64,000 bases of DNA from assembly GCF_019093865.1 (NCBI RefSeq), contig NZ_JABJXD010000009.1, positions 1-64,000 on the forward strand. Direction: 5' to 3'. The position numbers were made by a program, and so were the translations under genes. The DNA is from Lentibacillus saliphilus (GTDB lineage Bacteria > Bacillota > Bacilli > Bacillales > Amphibacillaceae). The notes below the pieces were generated by a model that did no database searches, had not been told where the DNA came from, and saw only the letters and a list, made by a program, of their open reading frames with translations. This document shows positions 1 through 8,628 of this stretch, one piece after another; the stretch's first letter is position 1, and every line of letters starts with the position of its first letter.

Positions 1-729
1 ACCTTCAGCAAGGTGGTTCATCTGTTCGGTTACAGCTTTAATAGGTTTGGTGATGCGATTAGTGTAGAGCCAAATAACAATTCCACTAATGATAGTGGAG
101 ATCCAAGTGACAATTAATATATAGTAAAGCAAGTCTTTAGCTGGTTTATTAAAGTCTAGTAAATAAGTACCTGATACGACAACCCAATTCCAATTAGGAT
201 CAAGCTTGGAATAGGTTACTTTTTTTTCAATTTGATCGGGATTATCTGGAAGTGGGAACTCATAGTCTGAAAAACCACCTCCTGATTGAGCTGATTTTAT
301 AATAACTTGAGTTGTTTTTACGCCAGTGTGGTCTTCGTTCTCCCACGTGTTTTCACCTTCTAAATCAGGGCTGGCAATTTGTTCACCTTGTTCATCGACA
401 ACGAATAAGTAACCATATTCACCTAGATCAACATGCGGATTGATCGGACGTGTGCCATCTGGTTGCTTTTCTCCTAAAATGGCCTCTTTTACTTCTTCTT
501 GAGCATCCTCAAGTGATAAATTGCCCTTTTCTACTTCCTTATCGAGGGCGTCAATCATACCAATCGTCATTTCAACACTGTTCTTTAAGTTTGTTTTACC
601 AAGTGCATTTAAACTCGATACACTTTTATAGTAGCTAAATGTACCGAGCGTAAATAATGGAATAATAAGAATGAGAATGGAAATTAATATGAGCTTCGTT
701 TTGACAGAATGAATGGTGAATTTTTTCAT
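1..729 (-). CDS. Methyl-accepting chemotaxis protein, N-terminal part (cut by window start)
   Basis: The reverse strand is open for 243 codons from an ATG at 729 to base 1, so only the N-terminal half is present. The protein has a short basic start, a first membrane segment at about residues 10-32, an extracellular region of about 160 residues with the sCache-like phrase EYGYLFVVDEQGEQIASP, a second membrane segment near 200-225, and the start of a HAMP region (NRITKPIKAVTEQM). This is the layout of a Cache-type chemoreceptor that senses a small ligand outside the cell and signals through CheW/CheA. The cytoplasmic signalling domain lies outside the window. The site AAAGGATGATC precedes the start. 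It is 21 bases downstream of cheX and probably shares its transcript. Confidence 0.85.
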   Translation of the reverse strand, partial: MKKFTIHSVKTKLILISILILIIPLFTLGTFSYYKSVSSLNALGKTNLKNSVEMTIGMIDALDKEVEKGNLSLEDAQEEVKEAILGEKQPDGTRPINPHVDLGEYGYLFVVDEQGEQIASPDLEGENTWENEDHTGVKTTQVIIKSAQSGGGFSDYEFPLPDNPDQIEKKVTYSKLDPNWNWVVVSGTYLLDFNKPAKDLLYYILIVTWISTIISGIVIWLYTNRITKPIKAVTEQMNHLAEG

Positions 730-750
730 GGATGATCATCCTTTCATTAA

Positions 751-1218
751 TCAGTCTAGCATGAGAAAAAGTGAGAGATCTCCAGCTTGGTCAAACACGG
801 TTGTGACCTTTATTGCTAGTTTATAGCCTGATAATGTTGTCTGACCTTGCAATAGTGTTGGGGCAGTAATATTAACGTGGGTATGATTTTCTGAGATAAA
901 GGTAGACAATCCACCAGCAATCATATTCCCGAGTTCGCCACTAAATGAGGCAAGCATATCATCTCCTAAAGGCATCCCAAACATTGTTTCGCCAATTATC
1001 TTGAATGTATCTGGATGTCCAGTTAATACTAATTTACCGCCAATGTCACCTGTAATTCCGATTAAGACACCATATGTTAAAGGGAATTCTCTTTTTTGTA
1101 ATTCAGGCTTTTCTGTTCGGTGTGTGATCGGAATGACGTTATTTATTGCAGCGTGTGTTCCGTTCAATAAGACTGTAATCGCCTTATTTTGATCCTGTAC
1201 TGTTTCTGTCATCGTCAT
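751..1218 (-). CDS. cheX: CheX-type CheY-P phosphatase / chemotaxis protein
   Basis: A 155-residue protein of the CheX/CheC/FliY fold. The signature seen is SGELGNMIAGG at about residues 94-104, carrying the E-x-x-N pair that CheX-family phosphatases use to remove phosphate from CheY-P. A single copy of the motif and the small size fit CheX rather than CheC, which has two. An ideal AGGAGGT lies eight bases before the ATG at 1218; a second in-frame ATG follows two codons later. B. subtilis uses CheC and FliY and has no CheX, so this is an accessory choice known from other Bacilli. It is probably co-transcribed with the downstream chemoreceptor. Confidence 0.8.
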   Translation of the reverse strand: MTMTETVQDQNKAITVLLNGTHAAINNVIPITHRTEKPELQKREFPLTYGVLIGITGDIGGKLVLTGHPDTFKIIGETMFGMPLGDDMLASFSGELGNMIAGGLSTFISENHTHVNITAPTLLQGQTTLSGYKLAIKVTTVFDQAGDLSLFLMLD

Positions 1219-1467
1219 GCTGTTGTACCTCCTAGTTAAACCGTCTATAACTATCAGGGTAAGCCCTGTAAAGCATGGACTTCTTTTTTAAGTGTAAGAA
1301 CCGATATGTTAAGAAGCTTATAATTGTATTATCGACAAGATACGACATGAGTTTATAATAAGTGGCTAAACTTATATTATTTTTATGAATTTTTAATAGC
1401 CTACATTGAGTATATGTGAAAAAAGTCACTTTTAAGGCGATTAATAATCAGAAAATATAAAAACACA

Positions 1468-1495
1468 TTGATTATTACTATTATTTCAGTATAAT
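1468..1495 (+). promoter_or_regulatory. Probable sigma-A promoter of the TRAP transporter operon
   Basis: TTGATT (1468-1473), a 16-base spacer and a perfect TATAAT (1490-1495) lie about 95 bases upstream of the binding-protein start. The match is 4/6 plus 6/6. No competing promoter is obvious closer to the gene. Confidence 0.5.
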
Positions 1496-1532
1496 ATATA
1501 GTAAGCTTCTGAAATTGTGCACTTTATCAAAA

Positions 1533-1546
1533 TGCAAGCGCATCCA
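1533..1546 (+). promoter_or_regulatory. cre-like site (CcpA) in the TRAP operon leader
   Basis: TGCAAGCGCATCCA matches 7 of the 10 defined positions of the catabolite response element TGWNANCGNTNWCA. It lies about 30 bases downstream of the predicted transcription start, where CcpA would block elongation. Carbon-catabolite control of an organic-acid transporter is biologically reasonable, but this is inference from one imperfect site. Confidence 0.3.
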
Positions 1547-1588
1547 GAATAAGAAGCTAATAAAATATTATCAAAAGGGGGATTTTGA

Positions 1589-2584
1589 ATGAAGAAAACA
1601 CGCATCATCGGAATGATGACATCGTTAATTGGTATTTTACTCCTGCTCGCAGCATGTGGTGGGGATGAAACAAGTATTGCAATCGGTCCACCGACGAGTG
1701 GTACAAACACATTGTCGAAGCTCATTCTTGAAGGCTATGATATTTCTGAAGGCGATTACAAAAAGTTTGAGGAAGGCTTTGGAGATGCTAAAGACGGTGT
1801 TCAAGATGGTAATATTGGTATTTCTATTGGAATTTTAGGGCTGCCAGCTGCGAACATCCAAGAGCTGCATGCGTCCACAGGTGATGTAGAACTATTAAGC
1901 TTATCAGACGATGCTATTGCTCATATTGAGGAAAACAGTGGCTATACAAGATACACCATTTCAAAAGATAGTTATGAATTTATGGATGAAGATGTTGAAA
2001 CTGTTGCAGCTTATGCGATTTTGATGGCTAATACGAACACCATTAGCGAAGAATTAGGCTATCAGCTTGCGAAGGCAATGATCGAAAATTCTGGAGAAAT
2101 CACACATAGTCAGGGACCACAAATGACGCTCGATAATGCTTTAAATGGTTCTGAAGGTCTTCCAATTCATCCAGGTGCGGCAAAATATTATCAAGAGCAA
2201 GGGTTAGAATTTGATAATCCAATTGCTGAATTAAATATTACCGATGAAAAGACGGAATTTGTGCTCGGAACAGGTAGCTCGGGCGGTACGTATTATCCAC
2301 TTGGCGGTGAAATGGTCAATATGTGGAACAATAATATTGATGACGTGAGTGTGACACATACAGAAACAGATGCCTCATTGCAAAATATGGCTGACATCCG
2401 TGATGGTAACCAGGATTTAGGTATGAGTGTCCATGATCCAGCTGGTCAGGCTGTTCATGGTAAAGGCGATTTTGAAGGAAATGCGGTAGAAAACGCTGCC
2501 TTTATTGGCCATATCTATCCAGAAGTCGCACAAATTATTACGAGAGAAGAAACAGGCATTAATAGCTTTGAGGATGTTAAGTAA
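1589..2584 (+). CDS. TAXI-family TRAP transporter solute-binding lipoprotein, circularly permuted
   Basis: A 331-residue lipoprotein with signal peptide and lipobox (LLLAAC, Cys23). It captures an organic-acid or amino-acid type ligand outside the membrane for the permease encoded next. The parts are in an unusual order. Family members normally start the mature protein with the GTGSTGGTYYPLGG block and reach the IGxPxSGT block about 100 residues later. Here SIAIGPPTSGT (residues 29-39), GFGDAKDGVQDGNI, and the family's C-terminal ALNGSEGLPIHPGA (184-197) come first. A linker of about 17 residues follows, then GTGSSGGTYYPLGG (227-240), AVHDPAG-like and HIYPEV elements, ending at INSFEDVK where the family usually continues with GK and the hinge. 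No segment is plainly missing, so this is best read as a permutation at the first inter-lobe crossover. GGGGG precedes the ATG. Confidence 0.85.
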   Translation: MKKTRIIGMMTSLIGILLLLAACGGDETSIAIGPPTSGTNTLSKLILEGYDISEGDYKKFEEGFGDAKDGVQDGNIGISIGILGLPAANIQELHASTGDVELLSLSDDAIAHIEENSGYTRYTISKDSYEFMDEDVETVAAYAILMANTNTISEELGYQLAKAMIENSGEITHSQGPQMTLDNALNGSEGLPIHPGAAKYYQEQGLEFDNPIAELNITDEKTEFVLGTGSSGGTYYPLGGEMVNMWNNNIDDVSVTHTETDASLQNMADIRDGNQDLGMSVHDPAGQAVHGKGDFEGNAVENAAFIGHIYPEVAQIITREETGINSFEDVK

Positions 2585-2672
2585 ATCAAACAACTGCTTA
2601 TTTAATTTTGAAATATACGGAAGAGATGATCGCTATGATCGTCTCTTCCATATTTGAAAGGACGGTGGTCAG

Positions 2673-4649
2673 ATGGAGAGGGAGCCAAATAACACGGAAG
2701 CGATGACGAAGGATATCTTGGAAAAATATGATAGAGAGAGTCAGTTTCGTAGTAAGATCGGTCGTTGGAAATGGATCGTGACGTTTCTTGGCGTTTCTTT
2801 AACCGTTTTCCATTTATATGTCGGCTATTTTGGGACCATTCCATCACAAAAGCAAGGCGCTATTCATCTCGGAACGGCCCTTGGTATTATTTTTCTTTTA
2901 TTCCCTGCTAAAAAAGGCATGCACCTCAAACAAAGGACGGTTCCTTGGTATGACGTCATTTTGTCCTTTACAGCGATGTATGTAACTTATCATAAAGTGA
3001 TTTTTTATGAACCGATTTTACGTAGTCGGATAAGTGGCTATGAGACGTTTGATATTATCATTGCCATTATCGGTGTGCTTCTTCTACTTGAGGCAACGAG
3101 ACGAACTGTTGGTCTTCCGATCGTCATCGTTGCAAGTGTCGCTATTTTGTATACGATATTCGGCAATTTTATTCCAACAAAAGTTTTGTCACATCCTGGC
3201 TGGGCAGTGGATCGAATCGCAACAAATCTATGGTATTCAGAAAGTGGCGTGTTCGGTACACCTATACAAATATCCTCTAAATTTATATACCTCTTTCTGT
3301 TTTTCGGTGTGATGCTCGTTCATACAAAGATTGGTAAGTTTTTTAATGACTTGGCCTTTTCATTAACTGGGCGCTTTACAGGAGGAACAGCGAAAGCAGC
3401 TGTAACAGCAAGTGCCTTGCAGGGGATGGTGTCAGGAAGCTCTGTCGGTAATACAGTCGCTTCAGGATCATTTACGATTCCAATGATGAAAAAAGCGGGT
3501 TTTAAGCCCGAATTCGCAGCGTCCACTGAAGCAGCGGCATCTACTGGGGGACAAATTATGCCTCCTTTAATGGGTGCGGCAGCTTTTATCATGATGGAAT
3601 ATGTGGGCGTGGGCTTTTCGACGATTATGTTGGCGGCGTTAATTCCAGCTATTTTGTACTTTTCAGGGATTCTAATTGGTACCCACTTTGAAGCTAAAAA
3701 GCTTGGAATAGTAGGCCTTCCTAAATCAGAGCTGCCGAGCTTTAAAAAATTAATGCTTCGTAATGGCTATATGCTATTGCCGCTTTTCTTGATTGTTGGC
3801 ACGATTATGGCAGGTAATACACCTCAGCGTGCTGCGATCATGGGGATTGCTACTGCTTTTGTGATTAGCTTTTTCCGTAAAGAATCGCGCTTATCCTTCT
3901 GGGGAATTATCAATGTTCTCGAGCAGGGGGCAAGAACGGCCTTACCGGTTATTGCTGCGGTCGCAACTGCAGGCATCATCGCAGGCGTTGTGAGCATTAC
4001 CGGACTTGGTGCTAAATTTGCAGCTGGTATTATTGCATTATCTGGTGGTATTTTACCGTTTGCGCTCGTTTTGACGATGATCGCGTGTATTATTCTTGGG
4101 ATGGGTCTGCCAACGACTGCGAATTATGTCGTAACAGCAACCGTCGCTGCACCAGCCTTGATTAATACGTTTGGATTAGAAGCAATTGCGGTTCATATGT
4201 TTGTCTTTTACTTTGGGATCGTCGCTGACATTACGCCGCCAGTTTGCTTGGCAGCTTATGCGGGTGCTGGTATTGCAAGGGCTAATCCGTTTAAGACAGG
4301 TGTAACGGCAGTGAAGTTAGCCATTGCGGCCTTCATCATTCCGTATATATTCATCAATAGTCCGATTTTACTAATGGTGGATGTTACGACAGTGCCGCTC
4401 ATTATCGCGGTTGTCACAGCTCTGCTCGGTATGACAGCAATCAGCAGTAGTATGATCGGTTTCTTTACTCGAAGATCTACTATTATTGAGCGTATGATTT
4501 TGTTTGCGGGTGGACTGCTTATGATTGATCCAGGCATTTATACGAACCTCATAGGACTCGTTATGATGATTGCCATCTGGATGGTCCAAAAGCGTACACC
4601 TCATAGTGGAGAAGGTTCAAACACTGGTAAAGCAAGCTTACAAGCGTAA
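2673..4649 (+). CDS. TRAP transporter fused permease, 4TM/12TM (DctQ-DctM type)
   Basis: A 658-residue integral membrane protein. The small DctQ-like four-helix unit (about residues 30-150) is fused to the large twelve-helix DctM-like unit, as usual in TAXI systems. Typical large-subunit phrases are in canonical order: GGTAKAAVTASALQGMVSGS, STEAAASTGGQIMPP near 290-310, GMGLPTTANYVV near 475, and DITPPVCLAAYAGAGIA near 520. It uses the cation gradient to import the ligand delivered by the lipoprotein encoded 88 bases upstream. The start ATG follows AAAGGACGG. Unlike its partner, this protein shows no rearrangement. A terminator follows. Confidence 0.9.
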   Translation: MEREPNNTEAMTKDILEKYDRESQFRSKIGRWKWIVTFLGVSLTVFHLYVGYFGTIPSQKQGAIHLGTALGIIFLLFPAKKGMHLKQRTVPWYDVILSFTAMYVTYHKVIFYEPILRSRISGYETFDIIIAIIGVLLLLEATRRTVGLPIVIVASVAILYTIFGNFIPTKVLSHPGWAVDRIATNLWYSESGVFGTPIQISSKFIYLFLFFGVMLVHTKIGKFFNDLAFSLTGRFTGGTAKAAVTASALQGMVSGSSVGNTVASGSFTIPMMKKAGFKPEFAASTEAAASTGGQIMPPLMGAAAFIMMEYVGVGFSTIMLAALIPAILYFSGILIGTHFEAKKLGIVGLPKSELPSFKKLMLRNGYMLLPLFLIVGTIMAGNTPQRAAIMGIATAFVISFFRKESRLSFWGIINVLEQGARTALPVIAAVATAGIIAGVVSITGLGAKFAAGIIALSGGILPFALVLTMIACIILGMGLPTTANYVVTATVAAPALINTFGLEAIAVHMFVFYFGIVADITPPVCLAAYAGAGIARANPFKTGVTAVKLAIAAFIIPYIFINSPILLMVDVTTVPLIIAVVTALLGMTAISSSMIGFFTRRSTIIERMILFAGGLLMIDPGIYTNLIGLVMMIAIWMVQKRTPHSGEGSNTGKASLQA

Positions 4650-4697
4650 TGACGCTTACTATTCCAGATTAATATTAGGTACGCAAAACGCTTTATG

Positions 4698-4728
4698 AAA
4701 GGTCATTCGCCATATGCGAATGGCCTTT
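4698..4728 (+). terminator. Hairpin after the TRAP permease
   Basis: GGTCATTCGC (4701-4710) pairs with GCGAATGGCC (4716-4725) around a CATAT loop, extended by flanking AAA/TTT. The uridine tract is short, so it is a plausible but modest intrinsic terminator. Confidence 0.55.
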
Positions 4729-5152
4729 ACGTATCGTTTAATAGTGATGTGCTTGACTAACGTCATTGAAGTAGAGATTGAAATATAAGTAATAATCTAA
4801 CATAATGGAATAAATGTTATCAATTGTTTGAACGCACTTAATCAATCGGAAGATATGTCAAAAGAAAGAGAAACACGTATGAAGTTATCATGGTTAAATT
4901 TACATAAAACAATGTTTTTACTAAAAATCATAAGGCCATTATCTAGGAATATCTAAGAGCGTCCAAGTGATTGTCATATGATGTAGTTTCTTTGATTTGA
5001 TGAATAGACGCACATTTTGAGTTACCTGTAACGGAAGGCGTCCGCCTGCAGTGAAAGGTAACGGCGTTATAGCTGAATACATGTTAAAAAATCACTTAGA
5101 ATAAATAGGCTTAAAACCAATGCCTAAATATATTATACGAGGAGACACCAAC
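4729..5152. other. Long AT-rich intergenic region with a nested inverted repeat
   Basis: No gene is apparent. The notable item is 5021-5062: GTTACCT and AGGTAAC form the outer arms, and AGGCG-TC-CGCCT (5036-5047) forms an inner hairpin. This makes a compact G+C-richer patch in AT-rich DNA. The hexamer TAACGG occurs twice in it. It could be a leader structure of pcp or a remnant of a small repeat; no other copy was noticed in the window. Confidence 0.4.
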
Positions 5153-5752
5153 ATGAAAAAACTATTATTAACGGGCTTTGAACCTTTCCTTGATCATGCA
5201 ATCAATCCAACAATGGCCATTGTTAACGCGTTAAAGGAGACTGAAATAAACGGATATAAGATAATTGGGGAAATATTATCAGTTGATTTTTCGAAGACAG
5301 GTCAGGAAATAGTCGACCTAATTGAAATGCACCAGCCTGATGCGGTCATTTCCCTTGGATTAGCCTCAGGAAGAGCGCAATTGACACCAGAGCGAATTGC
5401 GATTAATTGTAACGATGGTCCTGTCGACAATACTGGTCATAAGCCAGATGGTGAAACAATATGTCATGATGGAGCAGATGGTTATTTTTCCACGCTCCCG
5501 ATTAAGGCGATTGTGGCAGTATGTCGCGAGAATGGTCTTCCTGCTAAAATTTCAAATACAGCAGGTGCTTATTTATGCAACAATGTGATGTACCATGCGC
5601 TCCACTATTTTAAAACGCATCAACTCGATCGTCCGAGTGGCTTTATTCATCTACCCGCTTCACACGAATTAGCGCTTGAAAAGGCACAGCCGAGCTGGTC
5701 ACAATCAGATCTCGAGCGTGCTGTTCGAATAGCGATCTCATGCTTACCATAA
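5153..5752 (+). CDS. pcp: Pyrrolidone-carboxylate peptidase (pyroglutamyl peptidase I)
   Basis: A 199-residue cytoplasmic cysteine peptidase (family C15) that removes N-terminal pyroglutamate from peptides. The start is KKLLLTGFEPFLDHAINPT. The catalytic triad is visible as Glu in LTPERIAIN, Cys in NTAGAYLCNNVMY and His in FIHLPASHE. An upstream ATG at 5120 would add 11 residues, but GGAGACACC precedes the ATG at 5153 and the family starts there. The length is slightly below the B. subtilis enzyme (215). It stands alone after a 500-base gap and may be co-transcribed with the following membrane protein. Confidence 0.92.
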   Translation: MKKLLLTGFEPFLDHAINPTMAIVNALKETEINGYKIIGEILSVDFSKTGQEIVDLIEMHQPDAVISLGLASGRAQLTPERIAINCNDGPVDNTGHKPDGETICHDGADGYFSTLPIKAIVAVCRENGLPAKISNTAGAYLCNNVMYHALHYFKTHQLDRPSGFIHLPASHELALEKAQPSWSQSDLERAVRIAISCLP

Positions 5753-5792
5753 TAACAGGGCGCGTGTGTTGTAACGCGTTGGAGGTGAAGGC

Positions 5793-6329
5793 ATGTTTTC
5801 AAATCGTCCTAATATAAAAGTTTCACCTACAACAGGGGAACGGTGGTTGAATAGACTGTCTATCATCTTAATCATTTCAGTTTTTGGTTATGTCGCTCAA
5901 CGGTTCAACACACTACCTGATACGATTCCGATTCACTTTGATGGAAAAGGTAATATCGATGGCTGGGGTCATAAAGGTACGATATTTATTGTGCCTAGCA
6001 TTATGACGGTTATGTTTATTGGTCTTTATTTTTTAAATAAAATACCACATACTTATAATCTTCCAGTGAAAATCACGGAACTGAATGCAGCAAAAATCTA
6101 TTCTATGAGTCGAACAATGATGGCACTATTCAATTTTGAAATGGTGCTTATTTTAGCTTACACGACATATGCGATCATCGCTTCTGCAAATGAAGGTGTA
6201 TCTTTGCTCGCCGCATGGTACATTGTTACGATATCAATTGGCCCTTTAGGAACAATTATAATATATAGCTTCGTTATGCGCCGTGTTGCACATCAGCTTG
6301 ATAGTGATAAATTAAATCAAATTGATTGA
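5793..6329 (+). CDS. DUF1648-domain membrane protein
   Basis: A 178-residue protein with about four membrane segments. The DUF1648 signature LPDTIPIHFDGKGNIDGWG lies just after the first helix (about residues 42-60). The same domain forms the N-terminal part of SdpI-type immunity/signalling proteins, but this protein lacks the longer SdpI C-terminus. Its role is unknown; a membrane accessory or toxin-protection function would be a guess. GGAGGTGAAGGC precedes the ATG. It lies 40 bases after pcp in the same direction. Confidence 0.7.
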   Translation: MFSNRPNIKVSPTTGERWLNRLSIILIISVFGYVAQRFNTLPDTIPIHFDGKGNIDGWGHKGTIFIVPSIMTVMFIGLYFLNKIPHTYNLPVKITELNAAKIYSMSRTMMALFNFEMVLILAYTTYAIIASANEGVSLLAAWYIVTISIGPLGTIIIYSFVMRRVAHQLDSDKLNQID

Positions 6330-6433
6330 TACGTTTTAGATCTGGAGATGTTATGGCTATACATCGATATTGCCAGACATTAAAAAATGCATTAAAATGG
6401 TCTAATTACTGTGTGAAGAAGTGAGATGATGAG

Positions 6434-7621
6434 ATGCCACGCTATATATGGCTATTAGTAATTGGAACAACGATTAATGTCACTGGTGCGTCATTTTTAT
6501 GGCCATTAAATACGATATATATGCACAATGAACTTGGAAAAACACTTGCCTTTGCGGGAATTGTTTTAATGTTAAATCAAGCAGCAGCAATTATGGGGAA
6601 TTTTCTCGGCGGATTTTTGTTTGATCGGTTTAGTCCGTATAAAACGATTCTACTCGGAACTGGTACAGCATTTACAGCTGCACTAACATTATCAATGAAC
6701 CACAGCATTGTGCCATACACGATTTTATTAATCGTCATCGGCTTCGGGTCAGGCATTACAATTCCAGTTATGTTTGCGATGGCTGGATCGGTTTGGCCGG
6801 AAGGTGGGCGAAAAACATTTAACGCGATTTATGTTGCTCAAAATCTTGGTGTCGCATTAGGTGCAAGTATCGGTGGTTATGTGGCAAGCATATCATTTGA
6901 TTATATTTTTATGGCGAACGCTTTCATGTTTGGCATGTTCTTTTTGCTCGTTCTAACGACTTATAAAGGGATGGATGAGGAAAAGAACCGAAGTATGAGC
7001 ACGTCTATCCTGGAGCAGACGTCACAGATTAAAAGTAAAGCCGCCTTTAACGGGTTATTGATCCTGTCAGGTGGATTTTTAATTGCGTGGATTGCCTATA
7101 GCCAGTGGCAATCAACAATCGCATCATATACACAAGACATTGGCATTCCGCTCGAACAATATAGTGCATTATGGGCAATTAATGGTTTTTTAATTGTTTT
7201 AGGGCAACCTCTTGTGAGCTTTATAACGAAACGAATCACATCGCAAAAAATGCATATTTATATCGGAACGATCATTATGATTCTTTCATTTGTTGTTGCA
7301 AGCTTTGCAGAGATGTTTACGATGTTTGCTGGAGCAATGATTATATTAACGCTTGGGGAAATGTTGATCTTTCCTGCTATTCCGTCTCTTGCCAATGAGC
7401 TTGCACCAAAAGGACGGACAGGCTTTTATCAAGGGTTTGTGAACAGTGTTGCTGCTGCTGGTCGAATGACAGGTCCTTTTTTAGGCGGGCTTATTGTCGA
7501 CCTATATCACATTAATTTATTGTTCATCGTTTTAATCTTCCTCTTAGTCATTCCGTTTATGACGACTTATTTATATGATCGAGGTGTTAAAAAGAGCGGT
7601 TCCATTATTGCGAATAAGTAA
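6434..7621 (+). CDS. Major facilitator superfamily transporter (probable drug/metabolite exporter)
   Basis: A 395-residue protein with about twelve hydrophobic segments and an MFS loop-2/3 motif, GGFLFDRFSPYKTILLG, near residues 60-75. The central break near residues 180-200 (MDEEKNRSMSTSILEQTSQ) is the cytoplasmic linker between six-helix halves, and FLGGLIVD is in the second half. The substrate cannot be told from sequence; the size and N-terminal pattern resemble proton-driven multidrug exporters of Bacilli. The ATG at 6434 follows a GTGAGATGATGAG stretch with a weak ribosome site. No regulator gene is adjacent. Confidence 0.75.
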   Translation: MPRYIWLLVIGTTINVTGASFLWPLNTIYMHNELGKTLAFAGIVLMLNQAAAIMGNFLGGFLFDRFSPYKTILLGTGTAFTAALTLSMNHSIVPYTILLIVIGFGSGITIPVMFAMAGSVWPEGGRKTFNAIYVAQNLGVALGASIGGYVASISFDYIFMANAFMFGMFFLLVLTTYKGMDEEKNRSMSTSILEQTSQIKSKAAFNGLLILSGGFLIAWIAYSQWQSTIASYTQDIGIPLEQYSALWAINGFLIVLGQPLVSFITKRITSQKMHIYIGTIIMILSFVVASFAEMFTMFAGAMIILTLGEMLIFPAIPSLANELAPKGRTGFYQGFVNSVAAAGRMTGPFLGGLIVDLYHINLLFIVLIFLLVIPFMTTYLYDRGVKKSGSIIANK

Positions 7622-7721
7622 ATTCGCACGGTCAGCTGGGGAAATGATGTATAATGGTGGCGGACGAACATATTTAAACGGATCTTATCATATCATATAA
7701 CTATAGGCTAGGAGAGGGATT

Positions 7722-8459
7722 ATGTCAGAAATCAAATTGGTTGCATTGGATATGGATGGCACATTGTTGAATTCGACAGGAGACGTATCAGACTATACGA
7801 AGGATGTGATAGGAGAGGCACTTGAGCGACATGTACACGTCGTACTTTCAACAGGCCGCCCCCTCGATTATTGCTATCCGCATGCCGAGGCCCTTAATCT
7901 GTCTTCTTTTCTCGTTACTGCAAATGGCGGGGAAATTTGGACGATGGACAAGCAACTCCTTGAACGTCATTTGCTTGATCCAGAGGTTGTTAAAAACATG
8001 TATGCACTTACCGAACACCTCGGTTTGAACACGTGGATGTTTACAACAGAAAAGGTATACTTTGATGAAAAGCCGAATGATTTTCTAGCGGAAGAATGGT
8101 TGAAATTCGGTGCTCATACGGATGAAATTGCTAAGCTTGATCAATTTATTAAAGAAGTGTCTTATTATGACGGTCTTGAATTAACGAACTCACTTCCAAC
8201 GAATGTAGAGGTAAATCCAAAGGGTGTGAGTAAGGCGAGTGCTCTAAAGCGTGTTTGCCGTGAAATTGGAATTACAATGGATCAGGTTATGGCGGTTGGC
8301 GATAGCTTGAACGATATGAAAATGATTCAAGAATCGGGTATTGGGGTTGCAATGGGCAATGCTCAAGAAGCGATTAAAAAAGCAGCCGATACGATGACGG
8401 ATACGAATGATCATGATGGTGTTGCAAAAGCAATTCAGAAATATGTCCTTGATCAGTAG
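7722..8459 (+). CDS. Cof-type HAD-superfamily phosphatase
   Basis: A 245-residue cytoplasmic phosphohydrolase. HAD motif I is ALDMDGTLLN (nucleophile Asp near residue 10), motif II is STGRP, and motifs III/IV are KGVSKASAL and AVGDSLNDMKMI. These place it in the Cof/YidA group (HAD-IIB) acting on sugar phosphates or flavin-type phosphates. The cap region between HTDEIAKL and LTNSLPTNVEV is short, so the protein is smaller than the usual 260-290 residues. AGGAGAGGGATT precedes the ATG. The exact substrate is unknown. Confidence 0.8.
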   Translation: MSEIKLVALDMDGTLLNSTGDVSDYTKDVIGEALERHVHVVLSTGRPLDYCYPHAEALNLSSFLVTANGGEIWTMDKQLLERHLLDPEVVKNMYALTEHLGLNTWMFTTEKVYFDEKPNDFLAEEWLKFGAHTDEIAKLDQFIKEVSYYDGLELTNSLPTNVEVNPKGVSKASALKRVCREIGITMDQVMAVGDSLNDMKMIQESGIGVAMGNAQEAIKKAADTMTDTNDHDGVAKAIQKYVLDQ

Positions 8460-8628
8460 ACGAGAGAACGCGTATTTGATTCCATCAATAATTGTTAAAG
8501 TAGACACAAGGAAATATGAAAGGAAGAGCGATCTTATGCTTCGTAACTGTAAGATGGATGCATGTCGCCTTTCTTTCTTGTCATAAAAGGCGTATAATGA
8601 AGGAAGTAACAGGAAAGGGGTTGCACAC

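Larger units (their letters stand above)
1219..1588. other. Divergent intergenic region between cheX and the TRAP operon
   Basis: This AT-rich stretch holds the rightward promoter and cre-like site listed separately, and must also hold the leftward promoter for cheX. I looked for a sigma-D promoter (TAAA, 14-15 bases, GCCGATAT) on the cheX side and found none with correct spacing. A 65-codon reverse frame near 1232-1429 has no convincing ribosome site and no recognisable domain, so it is not called. Confidence 0.5.

Noticed and set aside
1280-1310. CCGATAT near 1301 as a sigma-D -10 for a plus-strand gene
   Set aside because: No TAAA at the required distance and no gene start nearby.
1232-1429. 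65-codon reverse-strand ORF upstream of cheX
   Set aside because: No ribosome site and no recognisable domain; lies in an AT-rich promoter region.
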